Shown here: piece after piece, positions 27,811 to 36,576 of the stretch | Position numbering within the stretch: the first letter of the stretch is position 1 | Layout of the letters: each line of letters starts with the position of its first letter | DNA from: JBKCUI01 sp052161605 | Lineage (GTDB): Bacteria > Planctomycetota > Planctomycetia > Pirellulales > Pirellulaceae | Length of the DNA stretch: 64,000 bases | NCBI GenBank assembly: GCA_052161605.1 | Contig: CP197409.1 | Direction: 5' to 3' (one strand) | Made by a program: the position numbers and the translations under genes | The notes under the pieces: model-generated | What the model was told of the DNA's origin: nothing | The model's input: the letters and a program-made list of their open reading frames with translations, nothing else | The model's database searches: none

Positions 27811-28040
27811 CGCATGTACTCCGTAAAATCTTGCAAGTGATCTTCGTCGTCGGAAACGACCGTGATCATTCCTTTACCGAGCCCTGGGATGCGAGGGGAC
27901 TTGGTCGTTGGCGTATTGAGAACTAGCTTCGCAATAGGGACGTTGTTATCAGTAATAATCAACTCATCGCCAGAATGTAGCTCACTTAGCAACGCCCGAA
28001 GTCGTTGCTCAGCTTCCTCAAGTGTTATGGTATGGGTCAT
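27807..28040 (-). CDS. Phd/YefM-type antitoxin
   Basis: A 77-residue protein, MTHTITLEEAEQRLRALLSE and onward, with the Phd-type N-terminal DNA-binding pattern (LHSGDELIITDNNVPIAKLVL) and an acidic C-terminal tail that would wrap the toxin. The open frame extends far upstream, but the ATG at 28038-28040 is the family start. Its partner toxin is truncated, making it an orphan antitoxin, which may still repress its own promoter or counter related toxins elsewhere. Confidence 0.85.
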   Translation of the reverse strand: MTHTITLEEAEQRLRALLSELHSGDELIITDNNVPIAKLVLNTPTTKSPRIPGLGKGMITVVSDDEDHLQDFTEYMR

Positions 28041-28499
28041 CTCAAACAGCCTTATCTCGTGGAATGAACACCAGCAACCTCCGTAACGACGTCCTGGAAT
28101 CCGTAGGTTTCGAAAATAAAAGAAGCCGCCCAAGTACCGCATACCTGCTGGTTGGCAGTAGAGGCGGGGCGGCTGTAACACGATTAAGCTCGAAACGAGC
28201 AATGTTCGAAAAAATATCTCGCCTTTCAGGCACGTCATTCCAAAGGCACATGACCTGTCGAAAGAGCGGTGCGGCGAGTGTGTTAATCGCAGTATCGGCT
28301 GTGCATTGACCAAAATCAAGAGGAATCGATTGAGAACATTTGCCGGATTGCCCGTTACCCGAGCCATGTCGGTAGTTTAAGCCGAATTTTCCACGGTTTG
28401 GGCTTTGGGCAATAACCCGAAGGATCGTATCGAATCGTGTTATCGATCTCTTCATTCGTGTGATTGGTTCGATTCGTGGTTTATCTACTCCCCCGAGCG
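28041..28499. other. Non-coding gap between antitoxin and helicase, with half palindrome (copy F)
   Basis: The antitoxin promoter should lie at the left end. Positions 28451-28482 carry a right-hand arm of the palindrome family (TTCATTCGTGTGATTGGTTC, then GATTCGTGGTT). On the reverse strand an ATG overlapping the helicase stop gives only seven codons before this arm. No other gene is supported. Confidence 0.5.
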
Positions 28500-31400
28500 T
28501 CATTTGCACCCCTCCACAGTCCAGCGAATGGCGAACAACGACGATAGCGACTGCTGTTGTCGCAGTTGCCCCTCGATCTGCTGAATCAGCTCGTCACGGC
28601 GACTATCGATCTCATCCTGAGCTTCGTAAAGCCTCTTGCGTCTCTCTTTGCGATTCGATTCCAACGTCTTGATGTTCTTCTGTGCTTCTAGTTTATCTGC
28701 CAACGAGCCAGCCAACGAAGCAGATTTGCGAGCTTCACGGATCTCTTTGTCAAGTTCCTTGATCTCCCGCTCCAGTCCTTGCTTTAGGTCATCGGACCAG
28801 TGGTCTAGCTTCTGCACCTCTTCGTCGAAGTGCTTCATATTACGTTGTTCTACCTCTTTGACACGTTTGGTCACTTCCAAAGTACGATTGCCGGAAAAAT
28901 CTGGAACTTGTTCGTTTAGCTCAGCGGAAACTTTTGCAGGTAGGAAAAGAAGCTTGGCACAGATCTCGGCGTCCAGAACCTTGCCATCGTCTGTCGTCCC
29001 CGTGAGAACGATGAATTCTTCTGTGTCCAAGGATGAAATGGTGAGCTTGGATAATTCCAGCCAACCTGACTTGCCTACTAGCGGTTCCAAAAGACTGATT
29101 ACCGATCCATACGCTCCGTAGTCAAAGTTCACTGAGGCGGTTGTAAGTTGCCGATGGAGTGCTCTGTCCACTAGAGCAGATGCAAGCGGATGACCTAGAC
29201 GGTAGAACGCATCGCCATTTTCATTCGCCTTTTTCCAATCAAAGTGATAGTACCCATGCTGAGCAAGAGAACCTGTGTACTCAAATCGAGGTTCATGGGA
29301 ATCAAACGAAGCATCTCCGTTGAGTTCGCATCGAGTGAGATTAAACAGCCATCTCTCTCGTTCTCCGAGACTTTCCAGTGTTTTGTCTCGATGAACTCGA
29401 AGCCGGGACGCCACTTCTTCATCGAAGTTCTCAAGGAGTACTTGCCGGGTATCATCCATTCGGACTTGGATTTGGTCATCGAGTTCCGATTGCAGTTGAT
29501 CGAATGCCGCCGCAATTTCGTCTGGAGTTCGACAGGTTTGATACACCGCAGCGATGCGACGTTCGATATCGACACCGGACTCTAAGGCTCCGAGCACTTG
29601 GTCACTGGCTCCAAACACGCCATCGAACAATTGAAACTTCTCGCTCAGCAATTCGAATACTCGTTCGTCAGCTTCGTTTCTTCGATTAAGAAAGTTGACT
29701 ACGACCACGTCATGTTTTTGACCATAGCGGTGACATCTACCGATACGTTGTTCAATTCGCTGCGGGTTCCAAGGGAGATCGAAGTTGACGACCAAGGAAC
29801 AAAATTGCAGATTGACCCCTTCGGCAGCAGCTTCGGTTGCGATGAGTATCGAAGCCCTGTCCTTGAACTCTTCCACAATGGCGGCTTTGATATCAACAGG
29901 CTTGGAGCCGCTGACACATTCTTCGCCTGCATGTCGCTTGATCCAGTCCTCATAGATTTGTTTCGACAATGGATCGGTGTTCGACCCGTTCATCAATACA
30001 AGCTGACCTGAGTAGCCATGCGACGAAAGTAGGTCGAAGAGATACGCCTGCGTTCTGCGGGACTCGGTGAAGATCACTGCTTTGCGTTCTGCACCAAGCT
30101 CACTTGCACGGTTGAATGCGATCTCTAATGCTGGCAGCAGAGCCTCCCCTTTTGCATTCGTGGTGATTCGACTCGCCAATTCAGAAAAGCTTAATAGCTC
30201 TTGTAGCTCTGCTTCTAGGGCGACGTGGTCAACTTGACCGGCTTTGGAGGTTGGCTCTTCACGTTGAATCTCTCTTTCTGGAGTAGGGGCTGGCTCGGAT
30301 TCGGTGAGTGGCTCGGCAACTTCGTCGGATTCCCATTCGTCTTGAAGCTCCAAGATCGGTTCGAAGTCCGATTCGTCGAGTAGGAGAGACTCGGTGTCGA
30401 TCCACCCCCTCACCCCCAGCCCCTCTCCCCCAAGGGGGCGAGGGGAGCGGAAGTTGTGCGGAGCCCCGTCCCCGAGTGGGCGAGGGGAGCTAAACATGGG
30501 CTGAGCCCCTTCCCCGAGTGGGCGAGGGGAGCCGAACTTGGGCTGAGCCCCTTCCCCGAGTGGGCGTGGGGCGATTGAAGAGCTTTGTTGTAAGTTTCGA
30601 AGCCTTTTCACCAAGCCTTGCAATGTTCCGGCGATAGCAAAGGTTGAGGATGCGAGCAGCTTTCGCAGCACTAGAGTGATGAGGTGCCGTTGGCTGGCTG
30701 GCAGCGAAACCAGATTTTCTCGTTGTAGAAATGCAGAAACGCTTTCGTACAATCGATGCTCATCGTCGCTGGGAGTAAATTCCTGCGTGATGGGAATGCG
30801 TTTGGTGTACGGGACGTATTCGATGACCTGCTTGCGAAGAGTACGAATGCAGATCGAATTCAGACGACTCCTCAATTGAGCGTTTCGCTCGGCGTCGTTC
30901 GCCGACTTCACGAATTGGTCTCGAAAGGATGCTGCGTCACCAAAAACATGTTCGTCAATGAGGCTGACTAAGCCATACAACTCCATTAATGAGTTTTGGA
31001 GTGGGGTTGCAGTTAACAACAGTTTGTGAGCAGGTCCAATGGCGTCAGCGATGCGACGAGCCATTCGATTTTGTGGCTTGAAGACGTTTCGCAGTCGATG
31101 TGCTTCGTCGATCACGACTAGATCCCATGGAACGCCGTGAACGCTAGCTGCTTTGGCGGATACGAAGTGGTAGGAGCAGATGACAATCTTGTCATCCTGC
31201 ATGAACGGGGTTGGTTGCCCCTGAGAACGTAGACGATTAAAAGACGCTCCGTCCAGCACGGTGGAAGGCAGATAGAACTTTTCGTCGAGTTCCTGTTGCC
31301 ATTGCTTGCGAAGCGTTGCGGGTACGATTAGTAAGATTCGTCGTTTTCGCTCAGCCCAACGTTGTGAGAGTACGATCCCCGCTTCGATAGTTTTCCCGAG

Positions 31401-31589
31401 TCCGACCTCGTCAGCGAGGATTGCACCTTTGGAAAGGGGAGAGCGGAGAGCGAAGAGAGCGGCGTCTACTTGGTGAGGATTCAGATCAACACGAGCGTTT
31501 GAGATCGAACGAGTCAAATTTTCAATGCTACCGCCAGCACCTTTTAGAGTGAGCAAGTGTGCCCAGTATTGGCTTTGGTACGGAGTCAT
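28500..31589 (-). CDS. SNF2-family helicase with translated 42-bp repeats
   Basis: A 1029-residue SNF2/RapA-like helicase. I chose the ATG at 31587-31589 because MTPYQSQYWAHLLTLK is the usual start of this family; the frame itself opens at 31673. Walker A is ADEVGLGKTIEAG, the DEAH box is VVIDEAHRLRN, motif III is LLLTATPLQNS, and motif VI is QRIGRCHRYGQKHD. The C-terminal ~200 residues are a long Glu/Lys/Arg coiled coil. Between the two helicase lobes (residues about 338-396) is a run of four PRPLGEG-type units from a tandem repeat. It resembles stand-alone helicases found beside R-M genes; DrmD-like function is possible, but no DISARM partners are present. Confidence 0.85.
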   Translation of the reverse strand: MTPYQSQYWAHLLTLKGAGGSIENLTRSISNARVDLNPHQVDAALFALRSPLSKGAILADEVGLGKTIEAGIVLSQRWAERKRRILLIVPATLRKQWQQELDEKFYLPSTVLDGASFNRLRSQGQPTPFMQDDKIVICSYHFVSAKAASVHGVPWDLVVIDEAHRLRNVFKPQNRMARRIADAIGPAHKLLLTATPLQNSLMELYGLVSLIDEHVFGDAASFRDQFVKSANDAERNAQLRSRLNSICIRTLRKQVIEYVPYTKRIPITQEFTPSDDEHRLYESVSAFLQRENLVSLPASQRHLITLVLRKLLASSTFAIAGTLQGLVKRLRNLQQSSSIAPRPLGEGAQPKFGSPRPLGEGAQPMFSSPRPLGDGAPHNFRSPRPLGGEGLGVRGWIDTESLLLDESDFEPILELQDEWESDEVAEPLTESEPAPTPEREIQREEPTSKAGQVDHVALEAELQELLSFSELASRITTNAKGEALLPALEIAFNRASELGAERKAVIFTESRRTQAYLFDLLSSHGYSGQLVLMNGSNTDPLSKQIYEDWIKRHAGEECVSGSKPVDIKAAIVEEFKDRASILIATEAAAEGVNLQFCSLVVNFDLPWNPQRIEQRIGRCHRYGQKHDVVVVNFLNRRNEADERVFELLSEKFQLFDGVFGASDQVLGALESGVDIERRIAAVYQTCRTPDEIAAAFDQLQSELDDQIQVRMDDTRQVLLENFDEEVASRLRVHRDKTLESLGERERWLFNLTRCELNGDASFDSHEPRFEYTGSLAQHGYYHFDWKKANENGDAFYRLGHPLASALVDRALHRQLTTASVNFDYGAYGSVISLLEPLVGKSGWLELSKLTISSLDTEEFIVLTGTTDDGKVLDAEICAKLLFLPAKVSAELNEQVPDFSGNRTLEVTKRVKEVEQRNMKHFDEEVQKLDHWSDDLKQGLEREIKELDKEIREARKSASLAGSLADKLEAQKNIKTLESNRKERRKRLYEAQDEIDSRRDELIQQIEGQLRQQQSLSSLFAIRWTVEGCK
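30400..30575. repeat. 42-bp tandem repeat inside the SNF2 gene
   Basis: Four units related to CCCCTTCCCCGAGTGGGCGA-GGGGAGC... with a 42-bp period. Each is translated as a 14-residue PRPLGEGAQPKFGS-like unit, and the last varies to PRPLGGEGLGVRG. The unit length is a multiple of three, so the frame is kept. The core resembles the GC-rich CCCTCTCCCCAAGGGGGCGAG repeats common between genes in many bacteria. Confidence 0.85.
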
Positions 31590-32062
31590 TGAGCGTGATT
31601 TTTCCTTACATGGTGCTAGAGTTAGATGGCCTAAAAGTGTTGGAAGTTTACGATACTCTGATGTATCGTTCAACCAGTATCAGCCCTTCGCCCAATTGGA
31701 TAAGCTGCGAAAGACAAATACGCAGCCGCGTATCTGTTCAGATTCTCAGGGCATAAAATGGGATGAAATCTTTGGTAAGGGCACACTGGGTGGTATCATA
31801 TGCTTCGCTGGGATGAGCTACGAATCATATGAATATCACGAATGCAAAAACGATCCCTGGATTCCTGTCATTCATTGTATTCGTGGTTGTCGTCTAAATT
31901 CGATAATCGCCGAAGCCGTTGATAGCGAAGTTACTGATAACTTTGAAGGCGGTAGTCGTGACGGCAAAATGAAGCGAGGCAAAATGATGACTGAGGTGGT
32001 GCGGGGAGCTAGCGGGGGGGCAATGCTTGCCTCCCCGAATCTGCTGGAAATCCAATCCCGAG
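31590..32062. other. Gap upstream of the SNF2 gene with degenerate composite repeat (copy G)
   Basis: Positions 31815-31888 are a decayed palindrome (GCTACGAATCATATGAATAT, right arm ATTGTATTCGTGGTTG). Positions 31935-31995 are the second module also seen after copy A (CTTTGAAGGCGGTAGTCGTG, then GGCAAAATGAAGCGAGGCAA). The SNF2 promoter must lie near 31590-31700. No gene is supported; a long forward frame here is only the antisense of the helicase start plus repeat. Confidence 0.6.
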
Positions 32063-32350
32063 CTATCGAATCTCGACTTTGGCACCCTTCTTGACTCCGA
32101 GCATCATGGATGCGGAGTCGGAGATGAGACTCAGTCGGAGTGGGGAATCGTTTCCAAGAATTGCGACCAAGGTCATCTCCGGCTGTTTGTGATCTTCACC
32201 GTATATGCCAATAGTCTCAAACTCTTCATCAACCACAACCTTTGTCTCGGCGTTGTAGCCAAGTGAGGTGAGTTGAGCTTGTGTTAGATCCGTTACAAGA
32301 TCTCCAGTAGATGAGATATCGACTACGCTGCCAACTAGTCTTGCTGCCAC
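32063..32350 (-). CDS. Single-domain protein like the C-terminal barrel of SAM-hydroxide adenosyltransferases
   Basis: A 95-residue protein if begun at the GTG at 32348-32350, which has GGAAA nine bases upstream; another GTG at 32422 is possible. The sequence VVDISSTGDLVTDLTQAQL, then ETIGIYGEDHKQP, LVAILGNDSPLRLSLISDSA and a final LGVKKGAKVEI follows the pattern of the C-terminal beta-barrel of DUF62/SAM-hydroxide adenosyltransferases (GxxxxxDxFGNLxTN...GSxGxLxIAVxxGSAAxxLG). The catalytic N-terminal domain is absent, so it is probably a free-standing nucleoside-binding or structural domain. It lies about 200 bp after the redoxin operon on the same strand. Confidence 0.55.
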   Translation of the reverse strand: MAARLVGSVVDISSTGDLVTDLTQAQLTSLGYNAETKVVVDEEFETIGIYGEDHKQPEMTLVAILGNDSPLRLSLISDSASMMLGVKKGAKVEIR

Positions 32351-32549
32351 GGTTTCATTTCCAAAAATCGATAAGAAACATCTTCCTCCAGGCCAATGCT
32401 CTGTCCGAAAACAGGGAGGCACAAAACGCTAGCATTCTAACAGGATACGGGAACTGTCGCACCTAGGGGAGAAATTTTCGCCGCATTTCCATTAACTATT
32501 CCTAGCTCCATCCGCCCCGATGATCCGAACAACGTGGCGATGGGGCGGG

Positions 32550-35450
32550 TCATGGAGAACCGAGTTCAAGATACTGGGAGATGGCTTCTCGCAATTGAAT
32601 ATAAGCCGCATCGTTCGCGCCCACAAAAACGCGACGCACGATCCCCTCTTTGTCGATGACAACCGTGTAAGGTATCGCGGAGGCCCCGTATGCTTTCGAG
32701 ATCTCAGCCCGAGGATCGAGTAAACATTGCTCGGTAATACCAAGCACAATGGAGGTCCCGCGAACAACATTGGCTTCTTCGTCTACGTTGATGGCAAAGA
32801 AATCAAATGGATCCGCTTCAAAGTCCTTGGCGATCCCTTGAATCACCGGCATGCTCTTTCGACACGGGCCACACCAACTGGCCCAGAAGTCCAGAACAAC
32901 CACTCGCCCTTTCATCGAGGAAAGCTTGATAGCACTACCATCCAGTTTCCGAAGGGTAAAATCAGGCGCTGGTTTACCGACTAGCTCGGCATCTTCCCCA
33001 GTCGCCGCATTAGCTTCCTCTGAAACGAACTTGGGATCCACGGCATGCCGTAATTTCCATTTCGCGAATCGACTGACGCTGCGGGCTTGCTCGATCTCCT
33101 GTCCGAATAGAATACGAACAACATCATCGATCGGAATCCGACACTCCCCCAAGAGTGGATGTACACCAAAGAGTATCCCTTGTTCAATACGACGGGGAAT
33201 CACACTCACCGTCGAGCCACGCCTAAGAATCAATTGGCACGCGGGACTACTTGTTTCCATCGAATCCAAGCCCGAAGGGGGCGAGTCTTCCGCTGAGTCG
33301 GGAGGCGAGTCTTCGGAGCCCTGTAGTGGGGGAGCCGGATCAAGCCAAATTACCTCAGCGACATTCTTCATCCAGATCTCTCGCTCCTCGTCCCTTACCG
33401 AAATGCGAATCAGATCTTCGTCGATGTAGATAACGTTGCCTCGAATGATGTCTCCATCGCGAGATACGACTAAGTGTGTAGGGGGGGACTGGCGGGACAT
33501 ACGCGGGACGGTGAGAAGCCGATTCAATACTATCGGATCGACCCGATCTGTTCCGGTATAGACGAGCTGTCGTACCCCCTTTAACTCGGAAGCGGCCAAT
33601 TGAGCTCGACCAAATAGCTCTGAGTTAAAGGTAACCATGCCATCTTCCAATCGCTCTAGAGCTCCGGGCAAACTATCGCCATTGAGAAGAAAAAACGCGG
33701 GTTCACCTTGGTCCAAAGATCTCCCGTACGTATCAGTTCGCAAGGACAGGTTTCGCCTTTCTCCCTCGAAAGCCTGCGAGTCCAAACCCGGCCTTACCAT
33801 ATCCAACGTACCAGTCATCATGGGATTAAGGATCATCTCGCGATCCAAACTCAGCGGTCTCCACGCCCATCCTGCCCCCTCACTGTCTGTATCTTCCTCC
33901 TCCTTGGGAACTAAGAAACCGTTTGAGTAAACCGCGTCACTAACGAGTCTCATAGGAATCGGTTTTCCATCGTCGCGTGAGGCAACTTTTGTGGTACTAG
34001 TGAATTGCACCGACGCGATATCCGGCAAAAGAAACCGTATCGGAGAAGGCAAAGTGCTTGACATTAGCATCAAGCTATCTCCCATCTGTTCCATGCTACT
34101 ACCAAGGAACCGTTCACCACCCAAGGTTAGAACGAGGCACGATTCGCGTTTCTCTGGTAGTTGCTTTGAGTCAAACTCGATTCGATCCACATCACTCAAC
34201 ACAAATGGTGTTCTGCCTCCGTCCGTCTCGCTCCAAATCGAACCTTGCTCTCCCTCGAACTTTAAAACTCCGAGACTCATTCTTCCATCAGAAAATAATA
34301 TCTTCGCAGCGCGATCGCTTCCAGAAGATCCCTCGGTCTTGGCTTCTCGATTCTCAATCCCAGTCTCAATCCAAGATAGTCGAGACAGCGAGAACATCGA
34401 TCTCGTGACATTTAACTCGCGGAGTATCATTCCTCCCGATGCGTCGTTCGTAATCTGAAATCGAACGGGACCGGCTTGTCGAGTCGCATTGGAATCCGGC
34501 TTGAACGATGCTGAGATCTCACCGATCGCACGCCCATTCTGTTCCAGTCGGAACTGACCGTTCTCCCAATCGCATAGCAGCTTGAGCCTAATTGACTCGA
34601 GATTCTGCGACGGAATCAAAACCGTAGCGATATCCGCAGAAGCCTCTTCCTCGAACAATAAGCTAACCGACAAATCGTCTCTTTGTTCAAGTTTCCTCAC
34701 TCGCAACTCAAGCTTAGGGAAACTGTTGCCGACGGTTAAAGTCCAGTTCGGGTTCGAGTGGGTCCATGCGACATCGATATCAATCGCCGCAAGCGAAGGT
34801 AGCATTGAGACTTGTGAGATGGTCGTGCCTGCAATGACGGTTTCGATGGAACCAACCTTGGCTGTCCAACTCGGTGGGAGATCATCTCTGGGAACAGGCA
34901 AGATTTGCTTCCACTCGTTCGGGTACAAACGGCCCCCCTCGTGAGAAGCGTGATGGACCTTGAGAATCGCTCGAACTTGATCCCATTTCCATTCCGCCGT
35001 TTCAAAACGGTCGCTTTTGAGAACGAGCGTCCCTCGATCTGTTTGCTCTAGCTGCCCCGTGATACTATCACCGTTTTCAAACTCGACTACGTAAAGAGCT
35101 GGTCCATTAGGAGGAGAAGTTTCGGGGCTGGTTGACCGTGCACTGTCGCGAGCAAAGGAAATGGAATCGATTACATCCCAGGGAACAAGCATCGGCTCCA
35201 AGAACGCATTGCATTTCCATAGGAGATGCTTCGCATTGGCAGCCGGGGTGTTTGTTTTCGTATCGTTGGGCTTTAACGGCTCCTCTGAAAATTCACCTTG
35301 ATACGCATCCCCGTCATGGAAGCGTAGAGTGCCCTGCGCACAAGCCGATTTACTCAGGCTCATCGCGATCGTCGCGCATCCCAGCAAAAAAATGATCAAA
35401 CGTTTCGACATCATCGGGTGTTTACTTGTTACCTGTAACTTATCGCTCAT
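32550..35450 (-). CDS. Secreted protein with C-terminal TlpA-like thioredoxin domain
   Basis: A 966-residue protein. Its ATG at 35448-35450 overlaps the upstream stop by 11 bp; the signal peptide (MSKRLIIFLLGCATIAMSLS...CAQG) favours ATG 35412-35414 as an alternative start. Residues about 40-810 have no recognised family but repeatedly show strands such as VEFENGDSITGQL and LLNGDSLPGALERL, a recurrent beta unit. The last ~140 residues are a TlpA/redoxin domain: KPAPDFTLRKLDG, WASWCGPCRKSMPV with the CxxC centre, and the cis-Pro segment SAIPYTVVID. It probably reduces or isomerises disulfides in the planctomycete periplasm. It is the last gene of a five-gene coupled operon. Confidence 0.82.
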   Translation of the reverse strand: MSDKLQVTSKHPMMSKRLIIFLLGCATIAMSLSKSACAQGTLRFHDGDAYQGEFSEEPLKPNDTKTNTPAANAKHLLWKCNAFLEPMLVPWDVIDSISFARDSARSTSPETSPPNGPALYVVEFENGDSITGQLEQTDRGTLVLKSDRFETAEWKWDQVRAILKVHHASHEGGRLYPNEWKQILPVPRDDLPPSWTAKVGSIETVIAGTTISQVSMLPSLAAIDIDVAWTHSNPNWTLTVGNSFPKLELRVRKLEQRDDLSVSLLFEEEASADIATVLIPSQNLESIRLKLLCDWENGQFRLEQNGRAIGEISASFKPDSNATRQAGPVRFQITNDASGGMILRELNVTRSMFSLSRLSWIETGIENREAKTEGSSGSDRAAKILFSDGRMSLGVLKFEGEQGSIWSETDGGRTPFVLSDVDRIEFDSKQLPEKRESCLVLTLGGERFLGSSMEQMGDSLMLMSSTLPSPIRFLLPDIASVQFTSTTKVASRDDGKPIPMRLVSDAVYSNGFLVPKEEEDTDSEGAGWAWRPLSLDREMILNPMMTGTLDMVRPGLDSQAFEGERRNLSLRTDTYGRSLDQGEPAFFLLNGDSLPGALERLEDGMVTFNSELFGRAQLAASELKGVRQLVYTGTDRVDPIVLNRLLTVPRMSRQSPPTHLVVSRDGDIIRGNVIYIDEDLIRISVRDEEREIWMKNVAEVIWLDPAPPLQGSEDSPPDSAEDSPPSGLDSMETSSPACQLILRRGSTVSVIPRRIEQGILFGVHPLLGECRIPIDDVVRILFGQEIEQARSVSRFAKWKLRHAVDPKFVSEEANAATGEDAELVGKPAPDFTLRKLDGSAIKLSSMKGRVVVLDFWASWCGPCRKSMPVIQGIAKDFEADPFDFFAINVDEEANVVRGTSIVLGITEQCLLDPRAEISKAYGASAIPYTVVIDKEGIVRRVFVGANDAAYIQLREAISQYLELGSP

Positions 35451-36576
35451 AGATAGGTAGAAATCGGAAATTCAATGCGAGCGACAATAGCGACATCGAA
35501 GTCGCAACTTGAGGCCCAAAACCACCATCGAAACGTCCATCCGGTTTTTGGGATTGTTTCAGCTCGTTGATCAATTGCTTGTTCCATTTTTCCCAAGCTT
35601 CCGTGTCAGCCTGAAAAAGTGCTTGAGCTTTGTAGTAAGACGTATACTCAGCGTAGTGTTCCCCCATCTTGACTCCGCCGCGAGACTTTAGGAATTCCGC
35701 GCAAGCCTTGAACTCAGCGAGTTCCTTTTGGCCAGAAATGGCATAAACCAATGCTGCGATCGAAACACGAGCTTGCGATTCATCGTAGCCACCCAGTCCC
35801 CCAGCATAGGCGACTTGCCCACTCTTTGAAGTCATGCTTTTGAAGTAGCTAATGGCTTTGTCGATGTTCTTATCGGGAACCTCGATGCCCGCATTGCGAG
35901 CCGCCAACAGCGAAACCAAAATCGCTCCGGAAACCGAAGTGTCCGCATCGGTCGAACTCGGCCCGTACCGCCAACCACCAACACTATTGCGATCTTGACT
36001 GGTTAACGATGTGCGAATTGCTAACTCCAACGCTTCACCTAGTGTACGCCGTCGATTCGCCGGCACGTCGGAATCGAGCCATAGCTGTTTGTCATCTACC
36101 GCTCCATAAGCCTCAGCCAGTGCCAACGTCGCAAAACCGTGATGGTACATGCTCCCGCCCAAGTAACCTGTCTCGGGATCTTGTTGCTGAATCAAATTCT
36201 GAAGCGCCTTGCGAACTTGCAAGCTGTGGAGCCCATGATTCGGGTCTTCGCCATAGGCTAAAAAGGCCATGGTGGCGAGCCCGGTGACACCTGGTCCTGG
36301 GTTACTGGGTGATTCCCATGATCCGTTGGCCCCCTGGTTTGCGATCAACCAACCGAGCCCTTTTTCGTAAATCTCCCGAACCTCGCGAGAAACTCCCTGC
36401 CCCTGCACCGCACCCTCTCGCCAGGGCTGCCCCTGCGCGTGACCAACACTCGATGGAATCACAACACTTAAGGTGATTGCAAACAATGACAACACTAACA
36501 ATCGACGAACGACCAAAACGCGCTCCGTTTTCAGAAAGCGGCAAACTTGCCCAACGAGAATCGAAAATGGTTTCAT
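35440..36576 (-). CDS. Prenyltransferase/squalene-oxidase repeat protein, secreted
   Basis: A 378-residue protein with a signal peptide or anchor (LVVRRLLVLSLFAITLSVVI), followed by an alpha-alpha toroid of the terpene-cyclase repeat type. Repeats carry aromatic/Gly patterns such as KGLGWLIANQGANGSWESP, GYLGGSMYHHGFATLALAEA, and GPSSTDADTSVSGAILVSLL. The catalytic DxDD of squalene cyclases is not seen, so it is probably a binding scaffold as in other planctomycete secreted members. Its ATG overlaps the upstream stop (ATGA), and its end overlaps the redoxin start. Confidence 0.82.
   Translation of the reverse strand: MKPFSILVGQVCRFLKTERVLVVRRLLVLSLFAITLSVVIPSSVGHAQGQPWREGAVQGQGVSREVREIYEKGLGWLIANQGANGSWESPSNPGPGVTGLATMAFLAYGEDPNHGLHSLQVRKALQNLIQQQDPETGYLGGSMYHHGFATLALAEAYGAVDDKQLWLDSDVPANRRRTLGEALELAIRTSLTSQDRNSVGGWRYGPSSTDADTSVSGAILVSLLAARNAGIEVPDKNIDKAISYFKSMTSKSGQVAYAGGLGGYDESQARVSIAALVYAISGQKELAEFKACAEFLKSRGGVKMGEHYAEYTSYYKAQALFQADTEAWEKWNKQLINELKQSQKPDGRFDGGFGPQVATSMSLLSLALNFRFLPIYER

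Noticed and set aside
28041..28367. N-terminal extension of the antitoxin gene to 186 residues
   Set aside because: The extension has no antitoxin similarity and unlikely composition; the Phd-type protein starts at MTHTITLEEA (28040).
28500..31589. SNF2 helicase as DrmD of a DISARM system
   Set aside because: No DrmA/DrmB-type proteins or DISARM methyltransferase are near; the PLD protein belongs to another coupled set with a DUF6361-type gene.
31525..32094. Forward-strand 189-codon frame
   Set aside because: It is antisense to the helicase start and then runs through degenerate repeat copy G; no domain pattern or ribosome site.
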